This document shows positions 1-12,269 of a DNA stretch of 64,000 bases, piece after piece. This DNA is from Protopterus annectens (Eukaryota; Chordata; Ceratodontiformes; Protopteridae). The translations under genes were made by a program, and so were the position numbers. Under the pieces are notes generated by a model that saw nothing but the letters and a program-made list of their open reading frames with translations, was not told where the DNA came from and ran no database searches. The stretch's first letter is position 1; each line of letters begins with the position of its first letter. The stretch lies in the NCBI RefSeq assembly GCF_019279795.1, contig NC_056732.1:1072251938-1072315937 (forward strand), written 5' to 3'.

Positions 1-1780
1 TATATCCTAGAGGGATGAATTTGGAAGTAAAATGGGACTTGTAAGGTTTATGTACAAATGAACAGACAAGAGGAAAAATAGTTTGATAGTAGATACCATA
101 TTTATGGTTTTAAGAAAGATAGTAGAAAAATGTAGTGGCATATTTAGCCATTGTTAGTAGGATGAAAGTTAAATATTGGAAGGCACTATTAGTATAGGAC
201 ATTTAATGTGAAATAAGGAAATGGAAAATTTAACGAGTCATCATATTAATAAATTTAAATACATGAAATAAAGAAATTTTATAATTGTGAGGTGTAAAAT
301 GTGGAATAAGTTTATAATATGTGAGTGATGCTTTTCATACATGTGAGGAACCTTTAAGGTTTGGGAAGTTAAAGTTATTAAAAGAAATTGTTGACTAACT
401 AGCACTGTAATTAGGGGGATATAAAATGGCTACTGAATGTAATGAGATTATTCCTTTGAAGGCTGATGGAGCCGAGGTACCAGAATGTGATGTGGAATAA
501 AGAATTGTAGCTGTACTTTTGCCTGGTTTATTTTATTGAGGAGAATTCCTGTGTCATTGTGGGCTTTGTTTTTTTTTCCAGTATAAATCCTATAGCCAAG
601 GCTACCAGTGGACAGTGAATTGTCCTGTTTCTCACATTGGTGTTTCACGCCATACTCATCATAATATGTAGGTTTTTCAGTTATGAAAATAGGAACATAA
701 ATTTGAAAATATGAATAAGTAGCAAAAATAAATTTCTCCACTGCAGGACATCCTAGACTTAGTCTTGCTCTTTCTTATGCTGCATATTATTTGCTGGTAA
801 ATCACTTAAAGAAGCCAGATCCAAAAAAGTTCTGGATGCCATAACATGCCATGGGTGTGAAACTGGAAAGTGAATTAAATGTCCCATTTCACCATGGGAG
901 TTGACATTATTTCCATTCAAACTCCTCCTTCTGATGACTTAAACTGTCTTATTTTAAAACAAAAAATTGGTGGGCAATGGTGGTTATCCCTTCACCATTA
1001 AGGGTTCGAGTTGCAAGCCTATATTGTTTTTCACAATTGTAAAGTTACTTTGAACCAATCCTTCTTTCGTCTAAAGTTAAGACTGAAATGTAAACAGGCC
1101 TTCTAAGGCCTATCAGCTTCATTGTATGGGTATCCACAAGCAGCATAGTTTTTACTTGGAAATACTTTCCCACTGGTTTGGATGTAGCTGTAGATCTCCT
1201 TTTTCAAAGCTTAGGTCAAAGGTATCCAAGATGACTCTGACTTTCTCAAGGTATCATTTTCTGTTACCAAAAATATGACTGACCTCTGCCTTGCACCTCC
1301 AGTGTACATAGTGATAGGGGTACGGCTGCCTCACAATCCTTTTTCAGAAATGCTTTTGTGGATGACATTTGTGCAGTTATGGGCATCAGTGAAGGCTTTT
1401 GATAGTCATACTTTAGATGTTGCTTCCAGGTACATCTAGATGTTGGTTGGTTTAGATGTTGGTTCCAGGTGCATTTGGAGCTGCCATCATCATGGGTATT
1501 CTGTGAGCCACCCAGGGAGTTTAGTTGGGCACTCTGTGATACAGGTGGCAAAGCTGAAACTGCCAGCAGTCTGATATGAATGTTCTATAATTAACATAAC
1601 CGTAGATGTCCACAGTATTAATCACTGCTGCAGTAGCCTTGGCTTTGGAATGTCAGGCGTTCTCTAGAAACACTGGGATAAGAGAAACAAGGGAAAGCTG
1701 TAAAGTCGTCCTGAGCACCACTTATTGACCACATCATTCCCTAGGGAATCCTCCTGAAGGAATAATTAAGGGAGTACTGT
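1..1780. other. AT-rich intronic sequence, no gene recognised
   Basis: I see no protein family, RNA gene or transposon signature here. Open frames are short and do not resemble known domains. A small imperfect direct repeat containing AGATGTTG followed by a TTCCAGGT-like core lies around 1423-1470. The segment is probably intron or very old repeat. Confidence 0.5.
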
Positions 1781-1972
1781 ACTCATGGCTGACACCCTCA
1801 GGCGACCCTCTATCCCCATGATCCTCTGCAGATGATCCAATTGTTGGATGTGGTTGGTTATTTACACACCAAAGGGGGCACTGCACTCAATGACAGGTCT
1901 AATGAGCACTGAATACAGTGGAGACAATAGAGTTCTGAACAAGGCCTTCACCAGCACAAAAAAAAAAAAAAA
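1780..1972 (-). mobile_element. CR1-like LINE 3' fragment
   Basis: The stretch around 1820-1950 matches, at DNA level, the C-terminal coding region of the better preserved CR1-like copy at 3530-3660. Shared landmarks are the phrase encoding a 'YSAPLGMYL'-like segment (CACTGCACTCAATGACAGG here, CACTGTACTCAATGACTGG there) and the following 'CTAATGAG'. It ends at an A run (1958-1972). Too short and damaged to encode anything. Confidence 0.55.
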
Positions 1973-2044
1973 TGATTCAAGACCGTCACTGGATTAAAAG
2001 AGAGAAATCAACTTGAGTGCCATAAGAAGACACCGACCCAGCAG

Positions 2045-3030
2045 TCTTAAAATAAGAAACTGGTTTATAGGTTCATAACTGTGTACCAGGCTAATGACCA
2101 CTGAGACCTTTTTAAACCTAACCATACACCCCAAATTGCTGACAAATTCTGGTACTCTTGGTATCGTGTAAACAGAGGCTTGGGAGAGAGACTACTTACT
2201 GGCTGCCTGTGTCCATTAGAGAGACAAGTGCCAAATTTGGGGGAATTTCTGTTCCCCATCCAACTGTCCGAGTTTTACTTGAATTGGGTTAAGGAGGAAC
2301 ACTGCTTCACATGGACGAGGCGCCTGTTCCTTGATAAGGGGGAAGTCTCTGGGATAGATACCAATCTCTCTAGTAGATCCTACTGATATCACAGGCAGGG
2401 TTCACGTCTTTAGAACAAGAAATTCTGGTGCTGTTTGTTTTGCAGATATAAAAGAGGTCCATCACAGTATGGTCAAAAGATGCCTTGCATGCTCTTATCA
2501 AAAACTGTAGGAGACTGAATACAGGGATAGTTGTCTGAGGCAGTCTGCACTGCACATGTTATTTATTCTATGTATTCTTTTAGTGAGGAAACTTTGAGGA
2601 CTTTCCAGTTGTTGGATGTGCCGGGTTAAGTACATACCAAAGGGGGTAATATACTCGGTGACAGGTCTGATAAGTCCAGAATGAGCTCTGAATACAATGG
2701 AACAATTATATCCTCTGACTTGGAAGACATGCCTTTGGTTATAAGTTGCATAATATAGAATGATTTCCTCGCTACTGTAGACACGTGACAGTTGACTGTT
2801 AGATTACTATCTACATGTGTCCAAGTACCGGATTACTGGGACGACTCTTAGGGGTTTGTTAATATCAGGGATGGCCAACTTCCTAAAAGAAAGTATTATG
2901 TATTTTTTGGCATTTAGTTTTAGCCCATGGCTCTGGCACCAGTTATTTGTCTGTGTCTGACCTTCTTACAGAACATTAGTGCCATTGGGGGAGTCTACTA
3001 CTGCTCCTAATTTGCAATCTTCTGCAAATT
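2045..3030 (-). mobile_element. CR1-like LINE, 3' half (copy A)
   Basis: This minus-strand fragment covers the 3' end of a CR1-like LINE back to the reverse transcriptase catalytic region. Its 3' terminal portion (2065-2480) closely resembles the element at 63535-64000 (shared GACAAGT/GACAAATTCTG, GTGTCCATTA and GGGTTAGGGAGGAAC-like blocks) and, more distantly, 3040-3200. The region 2590-2900 corresponds to the C-terminal thumb and 2990-3030 to the catalytic-box area (GCAAATTT). Reading frames are broken throughout. It abuts copy B in the same orientation. Confidence 0.65.
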
Positions 3031-3193
3031 TAATTCATAGGTGTGTACTAGGCTAATGGCCCTGGAGCCTTTACAAGCCTAGCCCATAATATTACCCTGG
3101 CATCATGCCACCCGACCTTAGTTTCCAGTGTCGCTGTCGAGTAGAGCCACTGGAGTGATCCCCGGGGTGAATTTTCTATTTCCTATCCACTCA

Positions 3194-3957
3194 TCAAGAT
3201 TTCTCTTGAAGAGGGACAGTGAGGTGCTGCTTGACATGTATGGGATATCTATTCCGTAGCATGGGCAGTCTCTGGGTTGTGAACCTGTCCCTCCAGCACG
3301 TTCTGTTGATTGTGGTAATGAGGTTGAGGTCTCTGGAGCATGTGGTGCGGAGGGACTGGGATTTCTTTAGATGCAGCATTTATAACAGAGCTGGGTCAGA
3401 CATGGCTTGATAAGTCAAGCAGAGATTGCCTCTAAGTAGGCGATATGAGACAGAGAAGAGTTGGAGTTTTTTTGAGTTTATCCATATAGGACAAGTGCTT
3501 AAGGCCTAGGATCATCTTTGTGAGGTACTTTTGCGGCCTCTCCAGTTGTTGCAGGTGTCTACTGAGGTACATTCCTAATGGGGCACTGTACTCAATGACT
3601 GGCCTAATGAGGGAAGAGCAGAGGGAGACAATGACCTCTTTATTCCTGGATGCAAAACCCTTAGTAATGAGATGTGCCACATAAAAGGACTTTCTGACCA
3701 CAGTGGCAGTATGGTGGTCAAAAGAGGTTGCTATCAACTAGTGTTCCCAGATCTCTTATAACGCCTTTTGTGTTCATTGGATTACCATCAGTGTGGTAGT
3801 TCATGGGAACCGGGTTTTTCCCAAAGGGGATGATGGCACTTTTTTTTGGCATTGATCTTAAGGCCTTGGTTCTGACACCAGTCGTTGGTCTCAGTGAGGC
3901 CTTTCTGTAGGATGTCAACATTACTTGGGGGAGTTGATAATGGCTCCCAACTTGCAA
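3194..3957 (-). pseudogene. CR1-like reverse transcriptase, catalytic box to C terminus (frameshifted)
   Basis: Continues the copy B polymerase downstream in at least two frames. At about 3965-3985 the catalytic box FADD reads LADK, losing the second catalytic Asp. 3718-3957 carries the segment ending VIRDLGTLVDSNL; 3432-3737 carries RKSFYVAHLITKGFASRNKEVIVSLCSSLIRPVIEYSAP and LERPQKYLTKMILGLKHLSY, the thumb/C-terminal region; 3194-3379 carries LHLKKSQSLRTTCSRDLNL and INRTCWRDRF, the terminal segment. The same order is seen in copy D. Defective. Confidence 0.75.
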
Positions 3958-4178
3958 ATGTCTGCGAACTTTGTCAGCCAGAGTCCTTTCGTGTTGGACT
4001 GGACTTCTGATTAAGTAGATACCAAACAGGAGAGGACCCAGGACAGATCCTTGTGGGACTCCACTCGTGACTGGTCAGCAGTCTGACTTGGAGTCAGCTA
4101 CTTTCACATTGTGGGTTCTGTGAGCCAGTTTGCAACCCACCTAATGATATAGGGGTTGATGCCTAGCTTGGTGAGTTT

Positions 4179-4601
4179 TTATATGATTCCTGAGTGAGGA
4201 ATTGCATCAAAGGCCTTGGCCAGATCAAGGTAGGCTGTATGAACCACCTTGCCTTCATCCACAGTTCTGGTGACTGACTCAAAGAAGTCGACCAAGTTGA
4301 GCAGGCATGAAAACCAAACTGTGTGCGATCCAGAGTTTGGAGATTCCCTATATTCTTGTTTATTAGGTCCCATGATGATGTGTTCCATAGCTCTGCATAT
4401 CAGACTTGTCAGGCTAATAAGGCGATAGTTCCCAGGGTCTGTAGTTGCGCCTCCTTTGGCTAGGGGGATGACTATAGCAGTGTGCCATTTGGAAGGGACA
4501 AAGCCTGAGGTGAGGCTGTGATTGAACAGGGCACACAGATGAGGTGCCTGTTCACACTGTAGGTCATGTAGAACACAGCCAGGGATATTGTCAGGTCCCA
4601 T
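4179..4601 (-). pseudogene. CR1-like reverse transcriptase, fingers/palm fragment
   Basis: Encodes the N-terminal part of a LINE reverse transcriptase. In order: GPDNIPGCVLHDL (RT motif 0/1 region), LFNHSLTSGFVPSKW, PLAKGGATTDPGNYRLISLTS (motif 1-2), LLNLVDFFE and AYLDLAKAFDAIPHSG (motif A, with the first catalytic Asp in YLDLAKAFD). The family enzyme reverse-transcribes its own RNA at a nicked chromosomal site. Between 'YRESPNSGSHTVWF' and 'SCLLNLVDFFE' the usual QFGFVKGRSC block is distorted, indicating local frame damage. Inactive. Confidence 0.8.
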
Positions 4602-4919
4602 AGAAGCTGTATTCTTGGCCTTGGACAGTGCTGCTTTAACCTGTGCAGCAGTAATACTATGTGCCTGGCAATCTACTGGTATTGTGATTGGTCCTTTGGG
4701 GGAGAGTTGGCACTGAATCTGTCGGCCAGTATACTGGCAATATCTGTTGGCTCGGTATAGGAGGTACCATTGTGCAGTAGCTCAGAGCAAATCTGGGTAT
4801 TGCCATGGAGATTCTTTACATAACTATAGAAGGCCTTGTGATTGTCTTTACTATCTGCTGCAATTAGAGGATTAGAGATGACCGATGTTCTCTTTTCATG
4901 AGGCCCTTGACACTGGCCT

Positions 4920-6190
4920 TAGTTTCAAAGTAGATACCAAAAAGAAGCATATTGGGACTGATCTCTGAGGGTCAATGCTGGTGACTGGTCTCTTTATAGA
5001 TGTGGACTCCACATTTCTAACTTCCTGGGTCCAGTCTGAGTGAGCTGGCCAACCACTGGGTAACAAAGGATTATACTAAACCTCGAGACTGTCAACAATG
5101 CCAGAGTGGGGTACTGACCAAATGACTTAGCCAGATCAAGGTAGGCAATGTGAACAATTCTGCCCTCATCCACTGCTTTAGTGACTTTCTCAAATAAGTC
5201 CTCCAAGTTCAGTAGGCATGACCTGCCCTTGACAAAACCAAACTAGGTTGGATCTAGTAACTGGAGATTTCCTAAGTCATTAATCATTCATAATAATTCT
5301 TTCTATGGCTTTTCATGTGAGACTAGAGAGACTTATGGGTTTGTAATTTCCAGCTTCGTAGATGGTCTACCTTTGTGCAGAGGGATGATGACCGATGTTC
5401 TCTATTCATGAGGCACAAAAGCCTGTTTGGAGGTTACAGTTAATTTCCCCAGACGGCCTGATATCATGTTTTGTGCTACTTATACAGCAACCTGGGATAG
5501 TGTTGCTGTGTTCTTTGCCTTAGAAAGAGCTTTGAAGATCTGTTCCCTAGTGATAGTTGAGAGTTAGATTTGATGATATTTCTTGAGAGGAGGCTGGGGG
5601 GAAGGGAGTAAAGCTAGAAATTAATGCATCTACCAGTAGGTTGCTAGATCTTCTAGTTCAGTGTTGATGGCTCCATTAGCTATGAGCCCTACATACAACT
5701 GTGTATTGCCTTTGAGATTGTGAACAAAGCCAAGAATGCCCTGAAGTCGCTCTTGGCATGGGAGGCAAGAGTTACCTCACATTTGGCTTTAGTAGACTAT
5801 ATCTGGCATCAGAGTTCTTTGTTTGGTTTGATGAGGGTGCTTTTATCCTGCTAGGTGCTACATCTCCTAACTGTTGCCATGATTTTCTTCATTCTGTTAT
5901 ATAAGCTACTAATATTGTGATTCCACCAGGTTGGCTTACTTTTTGAGTTACTTCTGTACTTATTCCTGGTGGGTACAGCTGCCTCTGTGCAGCTATTAAT
6001 ATGCTTGTATGGGGTTTCCGTGAATAGTTCCACACAGGTAGCAGTGTTCTTTGGGCTTAGGGGGCTTGAAGTTTTGCCAGGTTATCACTTACTAGTAAGA
6101 AGTTAGCCTTACAGTAGTGCCTCAATGTTCTAGGATTAACTGGGGTCCTGAGTCTTATTTTGTATTTCAAAGGAGCCCAGGACCACTGTG
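4920..6190 (-). mobile_element. CR1-like LINE (copy C), RT fragment
   Basis: Third minus-strand CR1-like copy, lying upstream of copy B. It begins inside the RT palm near 4925-5020 (DNA resembling copy B 4010-4090, the SGVPQGSVLGPLLF region) and runs back through FEKVTKAVDEGRIVHIAYLDLAKSF (4994-5206) to the linker between endonuclease and RT (5851-6033, with PTWWNHNISSLYNRMKK, as in copy D VWWTPAINKLYNKRRK). The AFD of motif A is altered to SFG. Many stops and frameshifts. Either a separate insertion or a duplicated segment. Confidence 0.7.
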
Positions 6191-6279
6191 CTGACAATCT
6201 GATCCAAGGAATTTGGGTTTACAAAGTCCAAGAATCTTTGTCTGCAAGTTTAGTGCCGAATATGATTCCCAGTTAATGG

Positions 6280-8272
6280 TGAGGTAATTAAAGTTGCCAT
6301 TGAATATGGTACCGAGTTAGATGGTGAGTCTCCATGTAAGCTTAAATATGTGTTATGGGTTTCCTAGGTCACAGAGGGAGACTAATAACTCACAAGGACT
6401 AGGATACAAGGAGAAGGCAGTTGAAGGCAACAGCCAAATCCCAAATTGCTACAGCATCCTCAAAGGTGGTAGGTGCTTCCCACTGCTTGTTTATACACAA
6501 AAACAATGTCACATTCTCACCTTAAACTGCAATTGCATCTGAGAGTAGGGAGTTCTAGAACACCTTTCTCAAGGAATGGGATATCCCTCATTGCCAGGAC
6601 ACTGATGTGCAATGAGGCCTCTCGAAATGGGCTAAGTGTCTTGTATTCTCTGCTCTGCATAACTCATCCCTCACACCAGAGCAGAGGCATCCATGGTCAA
6701 AGCCACCTCAGAAGTTGGTGTTTCAAAAGAGCTGCCCACAGCCAGGTTGGATTCAGGAGTCCACTAATGAAGATGGTCCATGCACTTCCTGAAAAATCTA
6801 CAGGAGCCACGCAGTTGACTCCAATTCACCTTGAGAGCCCACAGATAGATGCTTATTAACAGTCTTGCATGGGGAACCATCACAATTGTGAAGCCATCAG
6901 ATCTAGCATTTGAAGTCCAACAGAAACTCGGGTAGCATTGTCTGTCAACCAGGACAGTGTAAACTCTACTGGATTAGATTTGTCTCCAGATGAAGATATT
7001 TGTGGAAAGTTAAAGTTTCTAGAGTAGAGCTTATGAAATCATCTGAGTGGGCATCAGATGAGATTTGGAAGGCCTGATCATTCATATAAGGATAAAAAAA
7101 GACAACAGAAAAGCTATGTAAGCAATCAGATTCTGCATGGTTGGGGTTGCTAGGGACAGTCTTCCAGGTAAGGAAATACCTTACACTTTGTAGCAGGAGG
7201 TTTGCCACAGTTATGACCATGCACTTTGTGGAAACCCTTAAGGGCCATTGTGAGATCCAAGGGCAATGCCCTGAAATGAAAGTAACCAGCTGTAATACAA
7301 GAGAAGGAAATCCCTAGATTAATTTCCAATCTATGTTCAGGTATGCATCCTGGAGTTTCAAAGAATATATCAAAGTCCCTTTGGGATAAAGAAAGGACAG
7401 ACTGTAAAAGACCACTCTAAATGCTCACTTTACAATACATTGATTTAGGCTGTTCAAAATGAGAATTTATCTGAAGTTCTAACTTTTCTCGGACATTTAA
7501 AAGCCTTAATCAAAAGCTGTGTCCTTTACAGTTTTGCTAACGCCTCTTGGATGCATATCTCTCTGTAACAGTTCTTGTAGCCATGCTGCAAGTGCAATTA
7601 ATCAGTTGCTAGAACTGCAGATAAAGAAAGGTGCTGTAGTTGAGGAATAAACGAAAGAAGACTTTGGATGTGTCTGTATCAGTGTACAGTGACCCCCAAT
7701 CCACTGCCTCCACTGTGGAGGAGTCGTCAGGCAAACACTGAGGTATTCAGAACTGCTCTCTCACAGGAAGTCTTTATGAAACATTAACTGTTTAGCGGAG
7801 ATAATCTTATTCTGGGAGTATACCCATTCTAGAAATTGCTGAAACTTTTGTGGCATGTCAAACCTCAAGAATTGCTGCATTGGGAGTAGAGAAACCAAAG
7901 CCTGAATTGGCTATAATCCAGCCTAGGGAATGGAAGGTGATGAGTCAGGACCTCTTAAGGTAACACTTGAGAGAATGCTGACCTCACCTTCCTATTTTTC
8001 TAATATGGCTTTCAATAACTCAGTAAACAGCAAGAAGCCATCAAAAGGAACATTCAAAAAATGGGCTTTAGAATTCAACAAACTCTAAAGACAGCACCAG
8101 GTATAATGATGAACTGCAAGACTCGCACCTACTGCCTATTCTATGGGTAAGGCAGATGGTCTAAGAAACCACAGAACCACACACTAACACAATTACTATC
8201 TGATGTCTAAATCTAGTAAAACCACCAGTGGCTAGGCATCTGGCCTAGTAAGTCTCTCTGGAGCTTATACAT
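6280..8272 (-). mobile_element. Decayed DIRS retrotransposon fragment
   Basis: Minus-strand DIRS relic recognised by DNA similarity to DIRS-1. Bases 6580-6730 align with the RNase H start of DIRS-1 (18300-18440; shared AAGGAATG, GACATTTATGTGCAA-like and GAGAGGCATCCGTGGTCA-like blocks). Bases 7195-7290 align with its reverse transcriptase RVFTKV/FRALPF region (18950-19030). The part at 7960-8060 resembles the gag/RT spacer. No usable reading frame remains. It is cut at 8272 by the Tc1-like transposon; I did not find a convincing continuation on the far side of that insertion. Confidence 0.6.
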
Positions 8273-8273
8273 G

Positions 8274-8497
8274 CAGTAGATATAAAAAAGTGTATACACC
8301 CCTGTTAAAATGACAGGTTTTTGTGATATAAAAGAAATGAGATTGCAATAAATTTAAAAACTTTTCCCATATTTAATGTGACCTATAACCTGTACAATTC
8401 AATTGAAAAAAACAAACAAATCTGTTAGGGGAAAAATATAAAAAATAAAAAACGTACAATAAGCCAGTTGCATAAGTGTGCACACCCTTAAACTAAT
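8274..8497 (+). repeat. Tc1-like left terminal inverted repeat (outer part)
   Basis: Outer part of the left inverted repeat, matching the reverse complement of about 14738-14961, including the block TGTGCACACCCTTAAACTAAT at its inner edge. The repeat continues after the LINE at about 13559-13622 (CACCTTTTGATTTAATTACAG), giving a total repeat of roughly 270-300 bp. Such long repeats normally hold the transposase binding sites near each outer and inner end. Confidence 0.9.
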
Positions 8498-9099
8498 TTA
8501 TTTATTTATTTACATTTGTTGACTGGGAAAGTCCGACTGGATGCAGATCTTTTTTCAGCGGAGGCCCGGGGAGAAAAGCTCCACAAGTAAAATTATTACA
8601 AACATAGCTACAGATGAGGAACATAGTACATACATTAGACACCTAGCATCTGTGCCATCTAAGATGGCATGTATTCTACGAAGTCAATAGCAGTTTTTAA
8701 CATTGTTACAGTAAAAAATTACTGCAGTATAATAAATAGGTATACAAGCATCAGAGTTTGCTGTAATAAAGGTAGTTTAGTGGGGTGGAAGAGAGGTTGA
8801 GGGTAGATGGAGTGGGAGATGTTTGAGAGGAAAGTTAAAAGGGAGTAGCCATCATGTTTTTAAGTGAGCTTTAAGTAAAACTTTGAAGTGGGTGCATGAC
8901 TGTACAGGGGTTATTGTGGGGGGGGGGGGGTAATTCCATAATTTGACTATTGAGCTGGAGAATAATGCTTCACCAGCAGAGTTCTTGCCTCTAGTTACCT
9001 GTAATTGATTTTTGTTGCTGGATCATAGTGGTCTGGTGGTGAGATAGGGTTAGAGTAGATTGGCACTTCGAGGATGGTTTACTAGTTTGTGGGCGAGAG

Positions 9100-11019
9100 A
9101 GAGTTGATACCACTGAAGGAGGTAAGGGAGTTCTAGCCAGCCCAGTTCAGCAAGTGAGAGACAGTGATGACTACGGTAGGATACTCTGGTGGCGAATTTG
9201 GCGATTTTATTGTAGCAGGTCTTGAGTTTATTTAGATAGCTTTTCTTAGGTTGGTATATATTGGAAAGGCATAAAGTTGGGTGGAGATAAGGTGTGAATT
9301 TGCAACTGAAATCCTAGCTGCTTTGGTGAGGAATTGCTTATTTCTGTATAAGGTCCATAGTTTTTTTGTGGACTTTTTTTATGGTCATGGATATGCGAAT
9401 GTCAAATTCGAGATTATTGTCTATTTCAACTCCTAGCAATTTGGTGTGATCTGTTGGCTGGACAGTGGTGGTGTCTTTTGCTCTGATGTTAAAGTGAGAG
9501 TAGGTTTGAGTATGTTTGGTGGGTTGGAAGAGGAGTTAATTTTGTTTGGATTGAGTATTAACTGGACATCGGATAGCCAAGTTTCAACAGAGGAAAAGGC
9601 ATCCTGTGTGACCTTTTGCAGTTCGAGTAGGGACTGGGCAGAGCAGATGATGGTTGAGTCATCTGCGTATTGTATGAGAGTGCCATGTTTGGTGGCAGTG
9701 ACTGGATTACTGGTGAAAATGGAGAAGAGTAAGGGTCCACGGTTGGATCCTTGGGGAACACCAATAGAGACAGGTAGTTGGGGAAATATGTCCTTCTGCC
9801 ATACAACGGATTGCTGGAGGTGAAGTCAGGTAGATCTGAAACCAGTTGGTGACTGACAGAGAAGGGTAGGTTATTGAGAACAGAGATGAGTTGTTTGCGT
9901 GGGACCATGTCAAATGCTTTAGATACATCTAGGAAAGTAGCAGAGGAGAGATAGCCATTGTTTTTATGCTGAAGGATAGTGTTAGTAAAAGAGAGTAAGG
10001 CAGTGGTAGTGCTATGGTTTGGTCGGAAACCATGTTGAGTATTAGAAAGGAGGTTGTTAATAAAGACAGTGTAAAACTTGAGAGTGAATGCATCTCTCTA
10101 GTATTTTGGAGAGTGGAGAGAGAATAGCTACGGAGCGGTAATTGGGGAGTTGTGTGAAGGGGCTGCCTTTGTGGAGGGGAATAATGTGTGATATTTTCCA
10201 CAGTGTAGGGATGTAGCATTTTGAGAGAGATCGGTTAATCAAGATTGAGACTGGGTAGGCTAGGGCGTCAGCTGCAATTTGTATGTATTCACTTGGGAGG
10301 TTGTCTGCTGTTAGTTTAGTGGGTTTAAGTTTAGTTAAGAGTTTTTTTATGTTGGAGGCAGGAATAGGAGAAAAAAAAAGATAGTGGTGAGATTACTAGG
10401 TGAAGGTGTGGGTTGAAGGGAAGGGGGGTTGTGTTGTCTAGCTAGTGACAGTACAGTTTGTGTGAAGTGTTTATTGAATGAGGTAGCAATATTTTCTGAG
10501 GAGTGGAGAATGTTAGGTGGAGGGGTACTAGTTTTAACTGGGTGGAGGATGGAATTTATGGAGGACCAGAATTGCTTGGGGTTGTGTTGGGAGGAGTTAA
10601 AGGCAGACTGGTAAGTACTGGATTTTGAACTGTTTTATTAGCTTTTTGAATCTATTGAGTAGTTCTAGGAATTTCTGCCTAGCTGAGGGGGTTTTGGTTT
10701 TGCGCCAGTGTTCCCAGGCTTTATCTCTGTTTTTCATTTCTGACCTAGTGGCTTTCTGTAGCAATGGGGATGGTTGGGCTTTGGTTCTGTTAAGTCTTAT
10801 TGGGGGGGGGGGGGTATTTAGGATGCCTAGGAAGGTAGTATTGAAAAAATGAACTGCATCCTCTAGGGTGAGGTACTTTAGTGGATGCCAGTTACATTCT
10901 TTGAGGGATGAGATGAATTTGAGTGAGTTAAAGTTTACTTTTTTACGTATTTGCTGGTAGATGAATGGTTTAACTTGGCATAGGTGTTGTTTTGAGTAGG
11001 AATGATGGGGAATGATCAC
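9100..11019 (-). pseudogene. LINE reverse transcriptase with intact YADD but broken frame
   Basis: Continues the nested LINE polyprotein over several frames. 10597-11019 is the endonuclease-RT linker. 10057-10242 has SLSKCYIPTLWKISHIIPLHKG and LPNYRSVAILSPLSKILER (RT motifs 1-2). About 9900-10000 has FLDVSKAFDMVPRKQL (motif A). About 9700 has a PQGSxLGP-like region. At 9630-9665 the catalytic box reads QYADDSTIICS, so both catalytic Asp residues survive. Thumb-like LAHKL and similar segments follow toward 9100. Frameshifts separate these blocks, so it is defective despite the intact active site. Confidence 0.82.
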
Positions 11020-11105
11020 TGAGGCTACCTGATAGGTAGCCTGGTATACAAGACTGGGGGATCTTACTGACTAGTAACCAATCCAGGGTAGTATGCTTGG
11101 AGATT

Positions 11106-12269
11106 TTATTTATTCTGGTAAGTGACTGGATTAGTTTGGTGAAAACATGAAGGTTTAGATGATGGGTTGGGATGGTTGCCACAACAGGATTGCCAGCCAA
11201 TATTGAAATCACCTAAATTTATGGTCTCTTGGGGAAGATGGTGGGTAGCCCAGTTGAGGAGGTTTTCTAGTGGAGGGATATTTTGGCCAGGCTGGAAGTG
11301 AAATCCTACTATGTTGATGGTTTTATTTTGGTTTATTCTGAGGTTGGTATAGATTATTTCTTCGATGCCAATATTGGGAGCTGATATGTTTAGGATCTGG
11401 ATGTTTAGAAGCTGTTTAAATATTACAGCTATACCACCTCCTTTCTTGTTTAACCGGTCTACTCTTAGTATGTCGTAACCAGCAGGGAGGATTTGCTCAC
11501 TGGTGATGTGAGGTTTTAGCCAGGTTTCTGTCAGGATGATTACATCTGGGGAGTACAAGTCTATGTTGGCATGGAGTTTGTGGACTTTGTTTGTTATGCT
11601 TTTGATGTTTAGGCTTAGCAGGAGGAGGTCATTTGGCTTTCTAATGGCTCTGATTTGGGATAAGTTGTACTTATTAGACTGATTATTAGAAGTGGAGTTG
11701 GAGATGGAGGGGCCAAGGCTGGGGTGGATGTCTCCACTGAGTGCTAGTTTTGATATGCATAAGGTTATTAGTTTTATCAATTTGTGAAAGAGTTTGCCTT
11801 TTAGGGAAACCTTTTGATTGGATGCTGTAGGTAACAGATACGGTGGGGGGATTATTTTAAGTTTTAGGGATGCATTTTGTTTGACTAATATAGTTGATAG
11901 AATACATGGAGGGTGCATAAGGATGGTTCTGGAGTTGGTGGGAGAGGAGCAGTGTGATGGTGAGTGATGAGTGGTGGTGTGAATAGCAGCACAGTGTAAG
12001 TGGTTGAGTGGGGGAATAATAGAGTTTTGGTAGGATGCAAGATATGCAAGGAGAGTGCATGCAATAAGTATAAGTATGGTATGCTGAACCATGTTGGCAA
12101 AAGAGGAGGGATAGTAGAGGGATGATGGTGGAGTTAGGGTTTGGAGTAGTGGTGTGGTTGGTTGGTAGAATGATGGGAGGGGTTTATGTTTGTAATAAAG
12201 GTAGGACCACTGGGGGTAGGGTGGGGAGCAGAGTGAGCCCATAGGGTGAACGGAGCAGGTTAGAGCCAA
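11106..12269 (-). pseudogene. LINE ORF: Pro/Ser-rich leader plus APE endonuclease N-terminal part
   Basis: 387-codon open frame. Residues 1-200 are rich in Pro, Ser and His and unrecognised. From about residue 215 it becomes an apurinic-like endonuclease: LLLLSLNIKSITNKVHKLH, then PDVIILTETWLKP (the catalytic Glu in TETW), GYDILRVDR, KKGGGIAVIFK, and NLGDFNIGWQ (GDFN metal/catalytic motif). The family enzyme nicks target DNA to prime reverse transcription. A frameshift at about 11180 moves the rest of the endonuclease to another frame (10970-11212, with the SDHSP motif). Confidence 0.85.

Larger units (their letters stand above)
3035..4915 (-). mobile_element. CR1-like LINE (copy B), reverse transcriptase to 3' end
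   Basis: A minus-strand CR1-clade LINE copy running from the linker upstream of the reverse transcriptase (about 4900) to the 3' UTR (about 3035). It matches copy D at 15912-17971 segment by segment. CR1 affiliation is inferred from the palm motifs: a 'VDEGKxVHTAYLDLAKAFDxIPHSG' type block is typical of CR1 polymerases. The 5' region (endonuclease, ORF1) is absent, as usual for 5'-truncated LINEs. Adjacent copies A and C are in the same orientation. Confidence 0.8.

Noticed and set aside
9446..9823. 125-codon plus-strand frame
   Set aside because: Antisense to the YADD-containing reverse transcriptase of the nested LINE.
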